A stretch of 54,084 nt of DNA from Saprospirales bacterium (GCA_007695035.1 REEO01000071.1:1-54084), one strand, 5' to 3'. Counted from the first letter of the stretch, positions 17,500 through 26,246 are shown. Numbers and translations are program-made. The notes: generated by a model from the letters alone, not told the origin.

Positions 17500-18345
17500 A
17501 AGTTCTTTGACAGCCCAACAGTCCAACTCTTCCACGGGTCTTTGTATAAACCGCTCTATTTTATATCCCAACTCTTCTGCTACTTCCCCGAAGATGTCTC
17601 TCAGTTCAACTCCCAGGCTTCCGGTTACATAAAGTGGATGTTTTTCCTCCTTAAGAAGCGGTTTAACCTGTTTGATCAAAAAAGCAGACAAACCATCACG
17701 CAGTTGGTCTTCCACCCAGTAATCGTCCTTCATTTGAACCATCAGGCTCCCAATCTCACCCAAATAAGCGGCTGGTGATTCAGTTGAATACAGCTCATCT
17801 ATCAGTTTAACGGGATCTGAACCCAGCTCTGCCTGGACCTCATTCTGGATATGTGTGGGCAAACTATCGTAGATGAGGTGATTGAGCAGAATTTTTCCAA
17901 AGTAATTTCCACTACCCTCATCCCCAACCAAATAACCACCGGACGGCAATTTTCGCAGCAATTTTGGTCCTTTGTACAATCCTGCATTACTACCAGTACC
18001 AAGGATACAACAAAGGCCGGTTTCTCCATCAAGCGAAGCAATGGCCGAAGCATCCAAATCGGAACCTGCGACAACATAAGCTGCAGGGAATAAAACTTTC
18101 AACATCTTTCTTGCGCGGTCAATGCGGCTTTTTGAACCAAGGCCAGCTCCAAAGAATCCAACCAGACGGGATTGTCCGATTAAGGTTTTGCCCATTCCGG
18201 ATCTTAGTATTAATTTTCTAAAATACTCACCTGAGTGGGAAACCGGATTGAAACCAGGCGTTGAAAAATCACTCAAGAGCGAGCCATACTGGTCGATCCA
18301 CCGCCAATCACAACGGGTACTACCGCTATCTGCTAATAATATCAT
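17473..18345 (-). CDS. BadF/BadG/BcrA/BcrD-family ATPase (N-acetylglucosamine kinase-like)
   Basis: A 290-residue ASKHA-fold kinase. The phosphate-1 motif is MILLADSGSTRCDWRW at the N-terminus. The central GLCCILGTGSNAGLYKG is the phosphate-2/adenosine region, and SGGYLVGDEGSGNYFGK follows it. The last motif group distinguishes the NagK-like branch (GGxGxxxGDEGSG) in this superfamily. Such Bacteroidota proteins are usually thought to phosphorylate N-acetylglucosamine or a related amino sugar in cell-wall recycling, which is inference here. A TAATTTTG element (complement of 18350-18357) lies so close to the ATG that the mRNA would have almost no leader. Confidence 0.85.
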   Translation of the reverse strand: MILLADSGSTRCDWRWIDQYGSLLSDFSTPGFNPVSHSGEYFRKLILRSGMGKTLIGQSRLVGFFGAGLGSKSRIDRARKMLKVLFPAAYVVAGSDLDASAIASLDGETGLCCILGTGSNAGLYKGPKLLRKLPSGGYLVGDEGSGNYFGKILLNHLIYDSLPTHIQNEVQAELGSDPVKLIDELYSTESPAAYLGEIGSLMVQMKDDYWVEDQLRDGLSAFLIKQVKPLLKEEKHPLYVTGSLGVELRDIFGEVAEELGYKIERFIQRPVEELDCWAVKELEIKKAQQG

Positions 18346-18349
18346 TCGC

Positions 18350-18357
18350 CAAAATTA
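18350..18357 (-). promoter_or_regulatory. -7 promoter element of the BadF-type kinase
   Basis: The minus strand reads TAATTTTG, an exact TAnnTTTG match ending 5 nt before the start codon at 18345. If used, transcription would begin at or next to the ATG, giving a leaderless mRNA. Confidence 0.35.
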
Positions 18358-18596
18358 ATACTTTTAAACAACTATGACAACCGGCTCCTGTAATTACAGC
18401 TAAGGATGATTTCAATTGCATCCCTTTCCAGTAAGGCCTTCAGCAGATCTACCTATGATTTGTAAAGTTTAAAGCCGACACGACAAGCGGTTAAAAAAAT
18501 AATACCTCTGTCATAAAACCGCCGCAATAATGAACATCCGCGGAAGTTCGAAACATTGGGCTGGCAAATTCCGTTAAAAAAATGAGCAGTTTTTAT

Positions 18597-18604
18597 TAAC
18601 TTTG
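18597..18604 (+). promoter_or_regulatory. -7 promoter element of paaABCD
   Basis: TAACTTTG is an exact -7 match 21 nt before the paaA ATG at 18626. It overlaps an in-frame TTG at 18602, which argues against that codon as the start. No TTG at -33 and no obvious operator for a PaaR-type repressor were seen. Confidence 0.45.
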
Positions 18605-18625
18605 ACCTTAAATACACAGCACAAA

Positions 18626-19576
18626 ATGGATGATCAGTCATTATTAGAGAAGTTTGAAGAAAAAATTGATCGGGAAGTCAAAATTGAACCAAGAGATTGG
18701 ATGCCCGATAAATATCGCAAGACGTTAGTACGTCAAATTTCTCAACACGCCCATTCTGAGATTGTCGGCATGTTACCCGAGGGCAATTGGGTTACCCGTG
18801 CTCCCAGCATGAGGAGAAAAGTAGCTCTTTTGGCGAAAGTTCAGGATGAAGCCGGTCATGGACTCTATCTATACTCAGCGGCTGAAACACTTGGAACACC
18901 CCGCAGCGAAATGATAGATGACCTTTTAGAAGGAAAAGCCAAATACAGCTCTATCTTTAATTACCCATCTCTGACGTGGGCCGATATTGGGGCAATTGGA
19001 TGGTTGGTTGACGGAGCTGCCATAATGAACCAGGTAATGCTCTGTCGTACTTCCTACGGACCCTACGCCCGTGCCATGGTTCGAATTTGCAAGGAGGAGT
19101 CCTTTCATCAGCGTCAGGGTTATGAAATAATGCTGACTTTAGCACGCGGATCAGAAGAGCAAAAAGCAATGGCCCAGGATGCACTCGATCGATGGTGGTG
19201 GCCATCGCTCATGATGTTTGGTCCACCAGACCACGAGTCCAAACACAGTGCTCAATCCATGGCGTGGAAGATAAAGCGCAAATCCAATGATGAACTCAGG
19301 CAGGCATTCGTAGATGCAACTGTACCTCAAGCTAATCTTATTGACTTGAAAATTCCCGATCCGGAACTCAAGTGGAATGAAGAAAGAGGTCATTACGATT
19401 TTGGAGAAATAGACTGGGAAGAGTTTTGGAATGTGATTAAAGGAAATGGTCCATGCAACAAAGAACGCCTGGAAGCAAGGAGAAAAGCTCATTCTGAAGG
19501 AGCCTGGGTGCGAGAAGCTGCTGCTGCATTTGCAAAAAAACAAGCCAGCAGGAAAAAAGGAGAAAAAGTAGCTTAA
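18626..19576 (+). CDS. paaA: 1,2-phenylacetyl-CoA epoxidase, catalytic subunit PaaA
   Basis: PaaA is the di-iron monooxygenase subunit that epoxidises the ring of phenylacetyl-CoA, the first committed step of aerobic phenylacetate breakdown. The 316-residue protein has [34 protein letters not shown]. The di-iron helices follow: [23 protein letters not shown] (ExxH) and [16 protein letters not shown] (ExxH). The [19 protein letters not shown] segment is characteristic of PaaA. The start chosen is the ATG at 18626, because the alternative TTG lies in the promoter. It heads a tight run paaA-B-C-D with gaps of 12, 33 and 7 nt. Confidence 0.96.
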   Translation: MDDQSLLEKFEEKIDREVKIEPRDWMPDKYRKTLVRQISQHAHSEIVGMLPEGNWVTRAPSMRRKVALLAKVQDEAGHGLYLYSAAETLGTPRSEMIDDLLEGKAKYSSIFNYPSLTWADIGAIGWLVDGAAIMNQVMLCRTSYGPYARAMVRICKEESFHQRQGYEIMLTLARGSEEQKAMAQDALDRWWWPSLMMFGPPDHESKHSAQSMAWKIKRKSNDELRQAFVDATVPQANLIDLKIPDPELKWNEERGHYDFGEIDWEEFWNVIKGNGPCNKERLEARRKAHSEGAWVREAAAAFAKKQASRKKGEKVA

Positions 19577-19588
19577 ACAACATATGTC

Positions 19589-19879
19589 ATGAGTAAAGAA
19601 AAGGACTGGCCCCTGTGGGAAATATTTATTCGAAGTAGAGCAGGCTTGAATCACAAACATGTAGGTAGTTTACATGCGGCGGACGCAGAAATGGCTATCG
19701 AAAACGCCAGGGATGTTTATACGCGGCGCAACGAGGGCGTGAGTATTTGGGTGGTAGAATCCAAACACGTCAAAGCCTCCAATCCGGCCGATGAAGGGGC
19801 ACTTTTTGAACCCGCTGACAATAAAATTTACCGCCACCCCACATTTTACGACCTTCCCGATGAAGTCAAGCACATGTAA
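19589..19879 (+). CDS. paaB: 1,2-phenylacetyl-CoA epoxidase subunit PaaB
   Basis: PaaB is a small subunit that bridges PaaAC heterodimers in the epoxidase. The 96-residue protein reads WPLWEIFIRSRAGLNHKHVGSLHAADAEMA then ARDVYTRRNEGVSIWVV, the standard PaaB signature. The remainder resembles SKHVKASNPADEGALFEPADNKIYRHPTFY, also typical. It sits 12 nt after paaA in the same operon. Confidence 0.95.
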   Translation: MSKEKDWPLWEIFIRSRAGLNHKHVGSLHAADAEMAIENARDVYTRRNEGVSIWVVESKHVKASNPADEGALFEPADNKIYRHPTFYDLPDEVKHM

Positions 19880-19912
19880 GATAGCTGAAAACAAACTTTA
19901 ATACTGAAAGTC

Positions 19913-20680
19913 ATGAAATCCTACACGGAATACGAGCCGCTAGCGGAATATGTCATTAGAGCGGCTGACAATACGCTCATTCTCGGCCACAGATTATCAG
20001 AACTCTGCGGTCACGGGCCGGTTTTGGAACAAGACATTGCAATAACCAATATGGCGCTAGACCTTTTAGGTCAGTCACGCATGTACTTGCAGTATGCAGC
20101 AGAACTCATCGGGGGTGAGGAAACAGAAGATACTCTAGCATTTCACCGGGACGGGATGCAGTTCAGAAACTGCCAATTGGTAGAACTCCCCAATGGCGAT
20201 TTTGCCCACACCATCTTCCGCCAATTCATTTTTGACTCCTGGCACTTCTTCTTTGTAGATGCGCTTACCAGATCCAAAGATAATCGCCTTCGCGACATAG
20301 CTGAGAAATCGATTAAAGAAGTTGCTTATCACAGAAAATTTAGCTCGGAATGGACCATCAGACTGGGGGACGGGACGGAAGAAAGCAAGAAGAGAATGGA
20401 AAAAGCCATTGACAGCCTGTGGGGTTACAGCGGAGAACTCACTCTAGTGGATGAACTCGACCAATCCATGGCGGAAAAAGGTGTTGGAGTAGATTTGAAT
20501 CAGGTAAAATCTCTCTCAGATGAGTATCGTTCACAGATTTTAGAAAGAGCCGGGCTACAACTACCCGGAGAGACATTTATGTACAGTGGCGGAAAAAAGG
20601 GTATTCACACGGAACACCACGGATTTATTTTGGCTGAAATGCAGCATGTTCAAAGAACCTATCCGGGACAAAAATGGTAA
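19913..20680 (+). CDS. paaC: 1,2-phenylacetyl-CoA epoxidase structural subunit PaaC
   Basis: PaaC is a ferritin-like homologue of PaaA. It has lost full di-iron catalysis and serves as the structural partner. The 255-residue protein shows LILGHRLSELCGHGPVLEQDIAITNMALDLLGQSR, then FIFDSWHFFFVDALTRSKD and KEVAYHRKFSSEW, all typical of PaaC. The C-terminal region ends GFILAEMQHVQRTYPGQKW, a hallmark (LGEMQ-like) of the family. It lies 33 nt after paaB and 7 nt before paaD. Confidence 0.95.
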   Translation: MKSYTEYEPLAEYVIRAADNTLILGHRLSELCGHGPVLEQDIAITNMALDLLGQSRMYLQYAAELIGGEETEDTLAFHRDGMQFRNCQLVELPNGDFAHTIFRQFIFDSWHFFFVDALTRSKDNRLRDIAEKSIKEVAYHRKFSSEWTIRLGDGTEESKKRMEKAIDSLWGYSGELTLVDELDQSMAEKGVGVDLNQVKSLSDEYRSQILERAGLQLPGETFMYSGGKKGIHTEHHGFILAEMQHVQRTYPGQKW

Positions 20681-20687
20681 AACTATT

Positions 20688-21191
20688 ATGAATAACACGG
20701 GGATTGACATAACGGAAAAGGAAATTTGGGAATTACTCGAGCATGTAAAGGACCCTGAAATCCCCGTCATCTCTGTGGTTGACCTTGGAATAGTAAGGAA
20801 CGTGGAGAAGATTAATGGCAAGTGGGTTGTAACCATTACTCCCACTTACTCCGGATGTCCCGCAATGAGTGTCATTCAAATGGAAATCACCACTGCTCTT
20901 TTGGATGCCGGAATTAATGACCTGGAGGTCAAAACAGTTTTATCTCCAGCCTGGACCACTAAATGGATGTCAGAAAAGGGGAAAAAAGCTCTGAAGGAAT
21001 ATGGAATCGCCCCTCCGCTCGATAACGAAGGCAAAGAATCCGAACTATTTGGTGATATGCCCGCCATTGAGTGCCCGCACTGTGGCTCCAAGAACACCAC
21101 CATGACCAATCGGTTTGGCAGCACCCCCTGCAAATCCCTGCATCAGTGCAAGGACTGCATGGAGCCTTTTGATTACTTTAAATGCCATTGA
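20688..21191 (+). CDS. paaD: Phenylacetate degradation protein PaaD (MIP18/DUF59 plus zinc ribbon)
   Basis: PaaD is needed for a functional epoxidase and is thought to help mature an Fe-S or metal centre. The 167-residue protein has an N-terminal DUF59/MIP18 domain (VKDPEIPVISVVDLGIVRNV, then YSGCPAMSVIQMEI). A C-terminal cysteine cluster follows: CPHCGSKNTTM, GSTPCKSLHQCKDC and FDYFKCH. The ATG at 20688 is used; the frame is open further upstream only inside paaC. No gene for the reductase subunit PaaE follows: the next gene is a convergent thioredoxin 152 nt away. Confidence 0.93.
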   Translation: MNNTGIDITEKEIWELLEHVKDPEIPVISVVDLGIVRNVEKINGKWVVTITPTYSGCPAMSVIQMEITTALLDAGINDLEVKTVLSPAWTTKWMSEKGKKALKEYGIAPPLDNEGKESELFGDMPAIECPHCGSKNTTMTNRFGSTPCKSLHQCKDCMEPFDYFKCH

Positions 21192-21343
21192 TAATTCAGC
21201 GCGCGGGATGCCGCGGATCCAATCGCTTTAAATGTTATCCCCTTTACTGCTACCTATCCCTAATCCATCATTTCAAGCTTGTAATAAATTCAGCTTAATC
21301 ACATTTGGAACAGGGAGAATTTTGCCAATAAAATTCAGCTGAA

Positions 21344-21667
21344 TTATGCCATGTGGGGCTGAAGCTCTGATTCTAATTGAGCCAGGCTCATGTAACCGGA
21401 TTTCCTCCAAAGAATTTCACCATTTTTAAATAGCATCATGGTTGGCACACCCCTGACTTGCAGCGATTGGGCAGCTCCCGGATTTTTATCCACATCGATT
21501 TTCACCACCTTGATGTCCCCGCTGTGCTTTGAAGCCAATTGGGCCAGTACCGGAGAAAGCATTTTGCAGGGTCCACACCAATTGGCATAAAAATCTACCA
21601 GGACCGGCGTATCGGAATGAATCAATTCTTTGAAACTCACTTTTTTCTTCGTTGCGTTCATGATCAT
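21344..21667 (-). CDS. Thioredoxin
   Basis: A 107-residue cytoplasmic thioredoxin that reduces protein disulfides. The active site is FYANWCGPCKM (C31 and C34). The cis-Pro loop is VRGVPTMMLFKNGE, and the fold ends in the expected helix. No signal peptide is visible. The start could be Met1 (21667) or Met3 (21661). A TACCTTTG element (complement of 21708-21715) is upstream. It is convergent with paaABCD, with no evident operon partner. It is one of several thioredoxins such a genome would be expected to carry, so no gene number is assigned. Confidence 0.93.
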   Translation of the reverse strand: MIMNATKKKVSFKELIHSDTPVLVDFYANWCGPCKMLSPVLAQLASKHSGDIKVVKIDVDKNPGAAQSLQVRGVPTMMLFKNGEILWRKSGYMSLAQLESELQPHMA

Positions 21668-21707
21668 ATGTTTTTGTCAAAAATTACCACTATCGGTATT
21701 GCAATGA

Positions 21708-21715
21708 CAAAGGTA
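21708..21715 (-). promoter_or_regulatory. -7 promoter element of thioredoxin
   Basis: The minus strand reads TACCTTTG, an exact -7 consensus match about 40 nt before the thioredoxin start. The nearest upstream TTG (complement of 21742-21744) is 26 nt away, longer than usual. Confidence 0.4.
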
Positions 21716-21886
21716 CGGCGACACCTTTGCACAGACTGTGACAAATGTTACATAAGCGCATTTCCCAGGAAACAAGCAGGCGTATTGAAGGAAAAGTTAT
21801 TGATGGCGGGCACAAAAGATTATATCCGAAGCATCCAAAGAAACTTCAGCCAAACACAAGCACAACACATATAAGAGATATTGGAA

Positions 21887-24391
21887 TTACTCCACCCACT
21901 GGAATTTGCGACTCACCACACCTCCGTCTGTTTTAATACGAACGATGTATAGGCCGGTTGCCTTTTCAGCCAGATCAAAGTGATACCTGTTAGAGGCAAT
22001 GCCATCACGCTGCATGATTAACTTACCCATCACATCGTAAACCTCTATCTCCTCAATCTCAAAGCCTCCGTTCATGTGGAGATTGACACCCTGGCCGGGG
22101 CCCGATGGATTGGGGAACAAGTGGAGAAGGTCCTCACCAAATTTAATGGTGGGCTCAGCGCCGGGACGGACAACGTCAATAAATGCAGTTGTTTCGGGGA
22201 ACAAAAACTCAGACTCATCAGCGAAAAAGCCGGTTATATTCTTAAGATCAAATTGCAAACTGAAGTACTGATCTTCAGAATTGTCAAGCCTAATTCCATC
22301 GATGTCATCCTCGATCACTATACTGACTTCTGCTACAATTCCATAACCTGCAGCTCCAAAGCCATCTGTCCTTGTCAGGGCAAAATCCAATTGATCATCG
22401 AAGGACTTGGCCATAAAAAGCGAGGGACCATCATAGGTCAACCAGGATTGATTGTGCTCCTGGGCGTTGAATTCCGAGATACCAAATGGAGCGTTATTGA
22501 AAAAGTAGGTCAAAGATAAGCCGTGCAAATCAATAACCGGATTGGAACTATTTCCAACTACCACATCAAATGTCACCAAATCACCAGCTTGATAGGGGCC
22601 TGAAGAAGATTCAACAAGGCTGACTGAATAAGGCTTGTATTCAAAGTTAGATTCCGTGACAAGGGTGTGAACATTGTGATAGAAATTACTGATAGCTGCA
22701 GTATCTGCCGAGGTGACAACCCCGTCACCATCCGTATCAGCGTGTTTAAGATTTTCTCCTGTAAACTGATCATCGGCCCAATCATCTCCGGACTGCCCGT
22801 ACCAGTTCTGAAGGTCCACATCATCGCGCGCCATTCCCGCAGACCCCATATACCAACCAAGCGTAAGCAAGTCGCGCATATCCACTTTTCCGTCGTAATT
22901 AACATCACCGGGCCATACGCAATCATCGATACAAACACAGACAGAATCAATCACCAGGTCGATAACTTCAATTTCAACCTTTACGATTTGGCAATCGGGC
23001 TGGCCATCGACACAGTACTCCAACTCAAACTCATCCTGCCCGACAAAATCTTCATCGGGGTCATAAACAACTAGATTGTTACCACTTACAGTATTGCAGC
23101 CAATGGTAGTGGTATCATAACCCGGATAAACGGAGAGATCTCCGTAGTCAGGCTCCTGGGTTGTATGGAACATAAAGTTAGAAATTGGTACATCGTAATT
23201 GATGACCAGAGGTCTGTTCTTTGTGGTAGTCAACTGATAGGTTGCATCATTTTGAGGACTGAGGTTACCAACAAAAATATTGACTTTGGCAGTCTCACAG
23301 TTTCCAAGGATACAAACAGTATAGGTGTAATGGTCGCGTCCTGAAAAATCCTGATCAGGCTCATAAGTAAAATTACCGTTCCCGTTGTGCGTGAGACTTC
23401 CGTTGTCGGGCTGGGTAAAGGAATTGATTCTTAAATTGCCCTTGAGGTCGTTCTCCAGTACGTTGAAATCCGCACTTTCATTCAAAGGGGTGTAGATATA
23501 GTCGTCCACGAGGAACGAATTGGGATCATGTAAATCGTGAATGGTGATATGCACTGTGGTAAAAAAAGAACTGTCAAGTTCGAATTCAAAGGAATCCTGA
23601 CCTGTGACATTCTGAATGGGGGTGTACTCCCAAATTCCTGTCTCACCCTGCTTTTGAACCAAACCCAAATCGGGGACCTGAGTTAATTCGAATCCATCTG
23701 AGGGAAGAGACACTCGTATGGACCTATTGCGCATGGTGTGTAAATGAATGGTGGAATGAGCAACAATATCAGAAGTATCAACTACATTGATGTGGGTCGT
23801 CGCACTTCCGCATTCTCCAATACTGTCACATGCTGTGTATCGGACGTAAGCCATTCCGCTAAATTCCTCAGTGGGTTTGAAAAAGAGGCTGTCGTTCACA
23901 ATGTCCACCTGCCCGTTATTGACCGCAGAAACATTGCTGATTGACAAATCACCAAGGGTCGAACTGTCATTGGCCATCAAATCCAAAAAGGTCCAGTCAC
24001 TGTTTGCCGGAACCATAAACTCATCGTCATTGATCCAGACTATGGATTCCTTGACGTCAAAGGCATAGTGAAACCACTTTATGATCGGATTGCCACCCAC
24101 GGTGTAGTGAACCTCAACCGACACACTGTCCCTTCCCGTAAAAGAAGAGTCGGGAGTGTAAGTAAAAAACCGATTCATTGAATTGCCAGCTCTCGAAGCA
24201 GAACCGTTATTCGGGTGACCAATTATGTAGAGGGTAAAGGCGCTGAAAGTGTTTGACTCAAATGTTGAATCCTTGAGAATTTCATGGGTCTCATAGGGGC
24301 TGTGGGGCTGTGACTGAGCAAATACCTCAGTTGCGTGAGTCAGGCAACTTACAAGCAACACCTGCAAGAAATATTGAAATGCCTTATTCAT
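21887..24391 (-). CDS. T9SS-secreted modular protein with cadherin-like repeats, dockerin and sorting domain
   Basis: An 834-residue exported protein. A signal peptide covers the first 25 residues (MNKAFQYFLQVLLVSC...EVFA). About five cadherin/CshA-like repeats span residues 60-485, each with a Y-x-P-x-x-x-F-x-G-x-D core such as FTYTPDSSFTGRDS and FTYEPDQDFSGRDH. A dockerin-like pair of calcium loops follows (GDVNYDGKVDMRDLLTL and ADTDGDGVVTSADTAAI, about 494-575). A beta-rich cohesin-like segment (about 585-735) precedes a type A T9SS sorting domain at the end (LFPNPSGPG, VYDVMGKLI, ATGLYIVRI). It is probably surface-anchored or released, with an adhesive or structural role; the ligand is unknown. 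The start at 24391 is preferred because a -7 element lies at 24417-24424, inside any longer version. Confidence 0.87.
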   Translation of the reverse strand: MNKAFQYFLQVLLVSCLTHATEVFAQSQPHSPYETHEILKDSTFESNTFSAFTLYIIGHPNNGSASRAGNSMNRFFTYTPDSSFTGRDSVSVEVHYTVGGNPIIKWFHYAFDVKESIVWINDDEFMVPANSDWTFLDLMANDSSTLGDLSISNVSAVNNGQVDIVNDSLFFKPTEEFSGMAYVRYTACDSIGECGSATTHINVVDTSDIVAHSTIHLHTMRNRSIRVSLPSDGFELTQVPDLGLVQKQGETGIWEYTPIQNVTGQDSFEFELDSSFFTTVHITIHDLHDPNSFLVDDYIYTPLNESADFNVLENDLKGNLRINSFTQPDNGSLTHNGNGNFTYEPDQDFSGRDHYTYTVCILGNCETAKVNIFVGNLSPQNDATYQLTTTKNRPLVINYDVPISNFMFHTTQEPDYGDLSVYPGYDTTTIGCNTVSGNNLVVYDPDEDFVGQDEFELEYCVDGQPDCQIVKVEIEVIDLVIDSVCVCIDDCVWPGDVNYDGKVDMRDLLTLGWYMGSAGMARDDVDLQNWYGQSGDDWADDQFTGENLKHADTDGDGVVTSADTAAISNFYHNVHTLVTESNFEYKPYSVSLVESSSGPYQAGDLVTFDVVVGNSSNPVIDLHGLSLTYFFNNAPFGISEFNAQEHNQSWLTYDGPSLFMAKSFDDQLDFALTRTDGFGAAGYGIVAEVSIVIEDDIDGIRLDNSEDQYFSLQFDLKNITGFFADESEFLFPETTAFIDVVRPGAEPTIKFGEDLLHLFPNPSGPGQGVNLHMNGGFEIEEIEVYDVMGKLIMQRDGIASNRYHFDLAEKATGLYIVRIKTDGGVVSRKFQWVE

Positions 24392-24416
24392 GAGTTCAAC
24401 CAGTTGATGTTGGGTA

Positions 24417-24424
24417 CAAAAGTA
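24417..24424 (-). promoter_or_regulatory. -7 promoter element of the T9SS-secreted protein
   Basis: The minus strand reads TACTTTTG, an exact match to TAnnTTTG, 25 nt before the chosen ATG at 24391. It supports the shorter start with the clean signal peptide. Confidence 0.45.
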
Positions 24425-24453
24425 AGCATTTTCCGACATCTAAAAAATTTTTA

Positions 24454-24569
24454 TATAAATATTTTTTCTATGTCATATTACAAAGTTATTTAATCCATTT
24501 TATTAATGATCTATAAGGTCGTGTCCACAATTGGTTTACACAATCAAATGCAATCTATAAATATTTTTT
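24454..24569. repeat. 14-nt AT-rich direct repeat pair
   Basis: TATAAATATTTTTT occurs at 24454-24467 and again at 24556-24569, in the gap between two divergent genes. The copies are identical and 102 nt apart start to start. In so AT-rich a stretch chance is possible. A binding site for a nucleoid or regulatory protein is another possibility. Confidence 0.45.
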
Positions 24570-24592
24570 ATCAAGTAAAAGTTGGCCCACCC

Positions 24593-24600
24593 TATATTTG
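24593..24600 (+). promoter_or_regulatory. -7 promoter element of the 476-residue hypothetical gene
   Basis: TATATTTG is an exact -7 match 62 nt before the ATG at 24662 and only 8 nt before an in-frame TTG at 24608. It favours the downstream ATG as the start. Confidence 0.4.
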
Positions 24601-24661
24601 TGAATGATTGACCATCAATTGGATAAATATACTAATTTTACTTTTTGAAATTTTTTCTCCT

Positions 24662-26092
24662 ATGGATTTCTCCAACATAAAGCTAGTTAAAGTGCTGCAG
24701 ACATTCAACACCACGGAACTGAACCGGCTGGAAAAATTTGTTCGATCACCCTATTTCAATGTCAGTGAATCCATTTTGGGTCTGTTTGACATTATTTACA
24801 CGGCCATACGCGAGGAAAAACCTTCCTTACTGGACAAGGAGCGGGTTTTTGAGCAACTCTATCCGGACAAAAAATACGCGGACAGCAGATTTCGAAAATT
24901 GTGTTCAGATCTTTTAAAGCTTACAGAGGAATTTCTCGCCATAGAGCAATTTAAGGAAAACCCTCTGCACGAGGCCAGCTATCTCATGCAGGCCATCAGC
25001 AACCGGCGCATTGCACCGCTATACAATTCTGTGCTCAAATCTGCTAGGAGACTCTCCGACCAACAGCAGGAGATTGCCCCTTCCTATTACTATTACCAGT
25101 ACGAGATCGAAAAGAACTACGTCAATATGATGGAGGCTGAGTTCAAGCGTGAACACCGGTTAAATCTTGAACAAATCGCAAGGAACCTCGATTACTTTTT
25201 CATCGCTGAAAAATTGCGCTATCTCAATACCGGTCTCAGTCAAAAGCGCTTTGTAAAACAGGATTACGAATTTTTGTTTATCGATGAAATACTCGGACAT
25301 TTGGAGGACCACAACTATGAAAATATACCACAGATTTCCATCAACCACACCATTTACAAAGTCTATGAAACTCCGGAGGAGGACGAACACTATTTCACTC
25401 TGAAATCCCTGATTTTCAAACACCTCCACCACTTTCCTAAAATGCAGGCAAGGGGGATATTTCTCGATGCTACCAACTTTTGTGTCAGAAGGTTGAATCA
25501 GGGCCACCAAAACTTCCTCAAGGAGTTGTTCTTTCTCTACAAATACGCCATTGAGAACGACATCTTGCTGGTCAATAATGAGTTCTCTCCATGGACTTTT
25601 AAAAACATCGTCATTGTGGGGCTCAGGTTAAAAGAATTTGAGTGGACTGAAAAATTTATCCACAATTACAGTCAATACCTCAATGAAAAACAACGGGAAA
25701 ATGCAGTGACTTTCAATCTCGCCAGATTGTACCTCTACATGGGGGACTACAACAAGGTACTCGAACTCCTCCGGGCTGTGGAATTCGACGACATTTCATA
25801 CAACCTGGGTGCAAAAGCCATGCTGCTGGTGACTTATTACGAGTTGGACGAAATAGATGCCCTGCTCTCCTTTCTCGGATCCTTCAGGGTTTTTCTCAAC
25901 CGCAAAAAAAACAAGCTTCCCGAACAGCGGAGAAAAAACTACATCAACCTCATCAAGTACACACAAAAGTTGGCGCGTCTCAACCCCATGAATCAGGAAT
26001 CGGTAAGGGCCCTCAAAAAGGAAATAAGCGAGGCTGGAAATATAGCCGATATAAAATGGCTCACTGAAAAGGTGGAAGAACTGGAAAAGTAA
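24662..26092 (+). CDS. Conserved-looking hypothetical protein, all-helical
   Basis: I do not recognise a named family. The 476-residue soluble protein starts MDFSNIKLVKVLQTFNTTELNRLEKFVRSP, has no signal peptide or membrane helix, and appears almost wholly helical. The N-terminal segment (FVRSPYFNVSESILGLFDII, then RVFEQLYPDKKYADSRFRKLCSDLLKL) reads like a compact folded domain. The region from about residue 330 (NAVTFNLARLYLYMGDYNKVLELLRAVEFDD) looks like degenerate tetratricopeptide repeats. A scaffold or interaction role is plausible but unproven. The ATG at 24662 is chosen over a TTG at 24608 because the -7 element lies just before the latter. Neighbours give no clear clue. Confidence 0.75.
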   Translation: MDFSNIKLVKVLQTFNTTELNRLEKFVRSPYFNVSESILGLFDIIYTAIREEKPSLLDKERVFEQLYPDKKYADSRFRKLCSDLLKLTEEFLAIEQFKENPLHEASYLMQAISNRRIAPLYNSVLKSARRLSDQQQEIAPSYYYYQYEIEKNYVNMMEAEFKREHRLNLEQIARNLDYFFIAEKLRYLNTGLSQKRFVKQDYEFLFIDEILGHLEDHNYENIPQISINHTIYKVYETPEEDEHYFTLKSLIFKHLHHFPKMQARGIFLDATNFCVRRLNQGHQNFLKELFFLYKYAIENDILLVNNEFSPWTFKNIVIVGLRLKEFEWTEKFIHNYSQYLNEKQRENAVTFNLARLYLYMGDYNKVLELLRAVEFDDISYNLGAKAMLLVTYYELDEIDALLSFLGSFRVFLNRKKNKLPEQRRKNYINLIKYTQKLARLNPMNQESVRALKKEISEAGNIADIKWLTEKVEELEK

Positions 26093-26246
26093 GGGTTTTG
26101 CAAATTGGCTTAAGTGCGATGTGGTTTAACTTGGGTGCGATTAACTACCAATGACATTTTTCACTTCCTCTGTTATAGAAATGGATAGCTCCAGGAAGAG
26201 ATTCTGAAAAAATGTGTACATTCGCTTCAACAAAACGCCTCCATTC

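Noticed and set aside
18597-18625. TTG start for paaA at 18602
   Set aside because: The TTG is part of the TAACTTTG promoter element, and the ATG at 18626 gives the normal family N-terminus.
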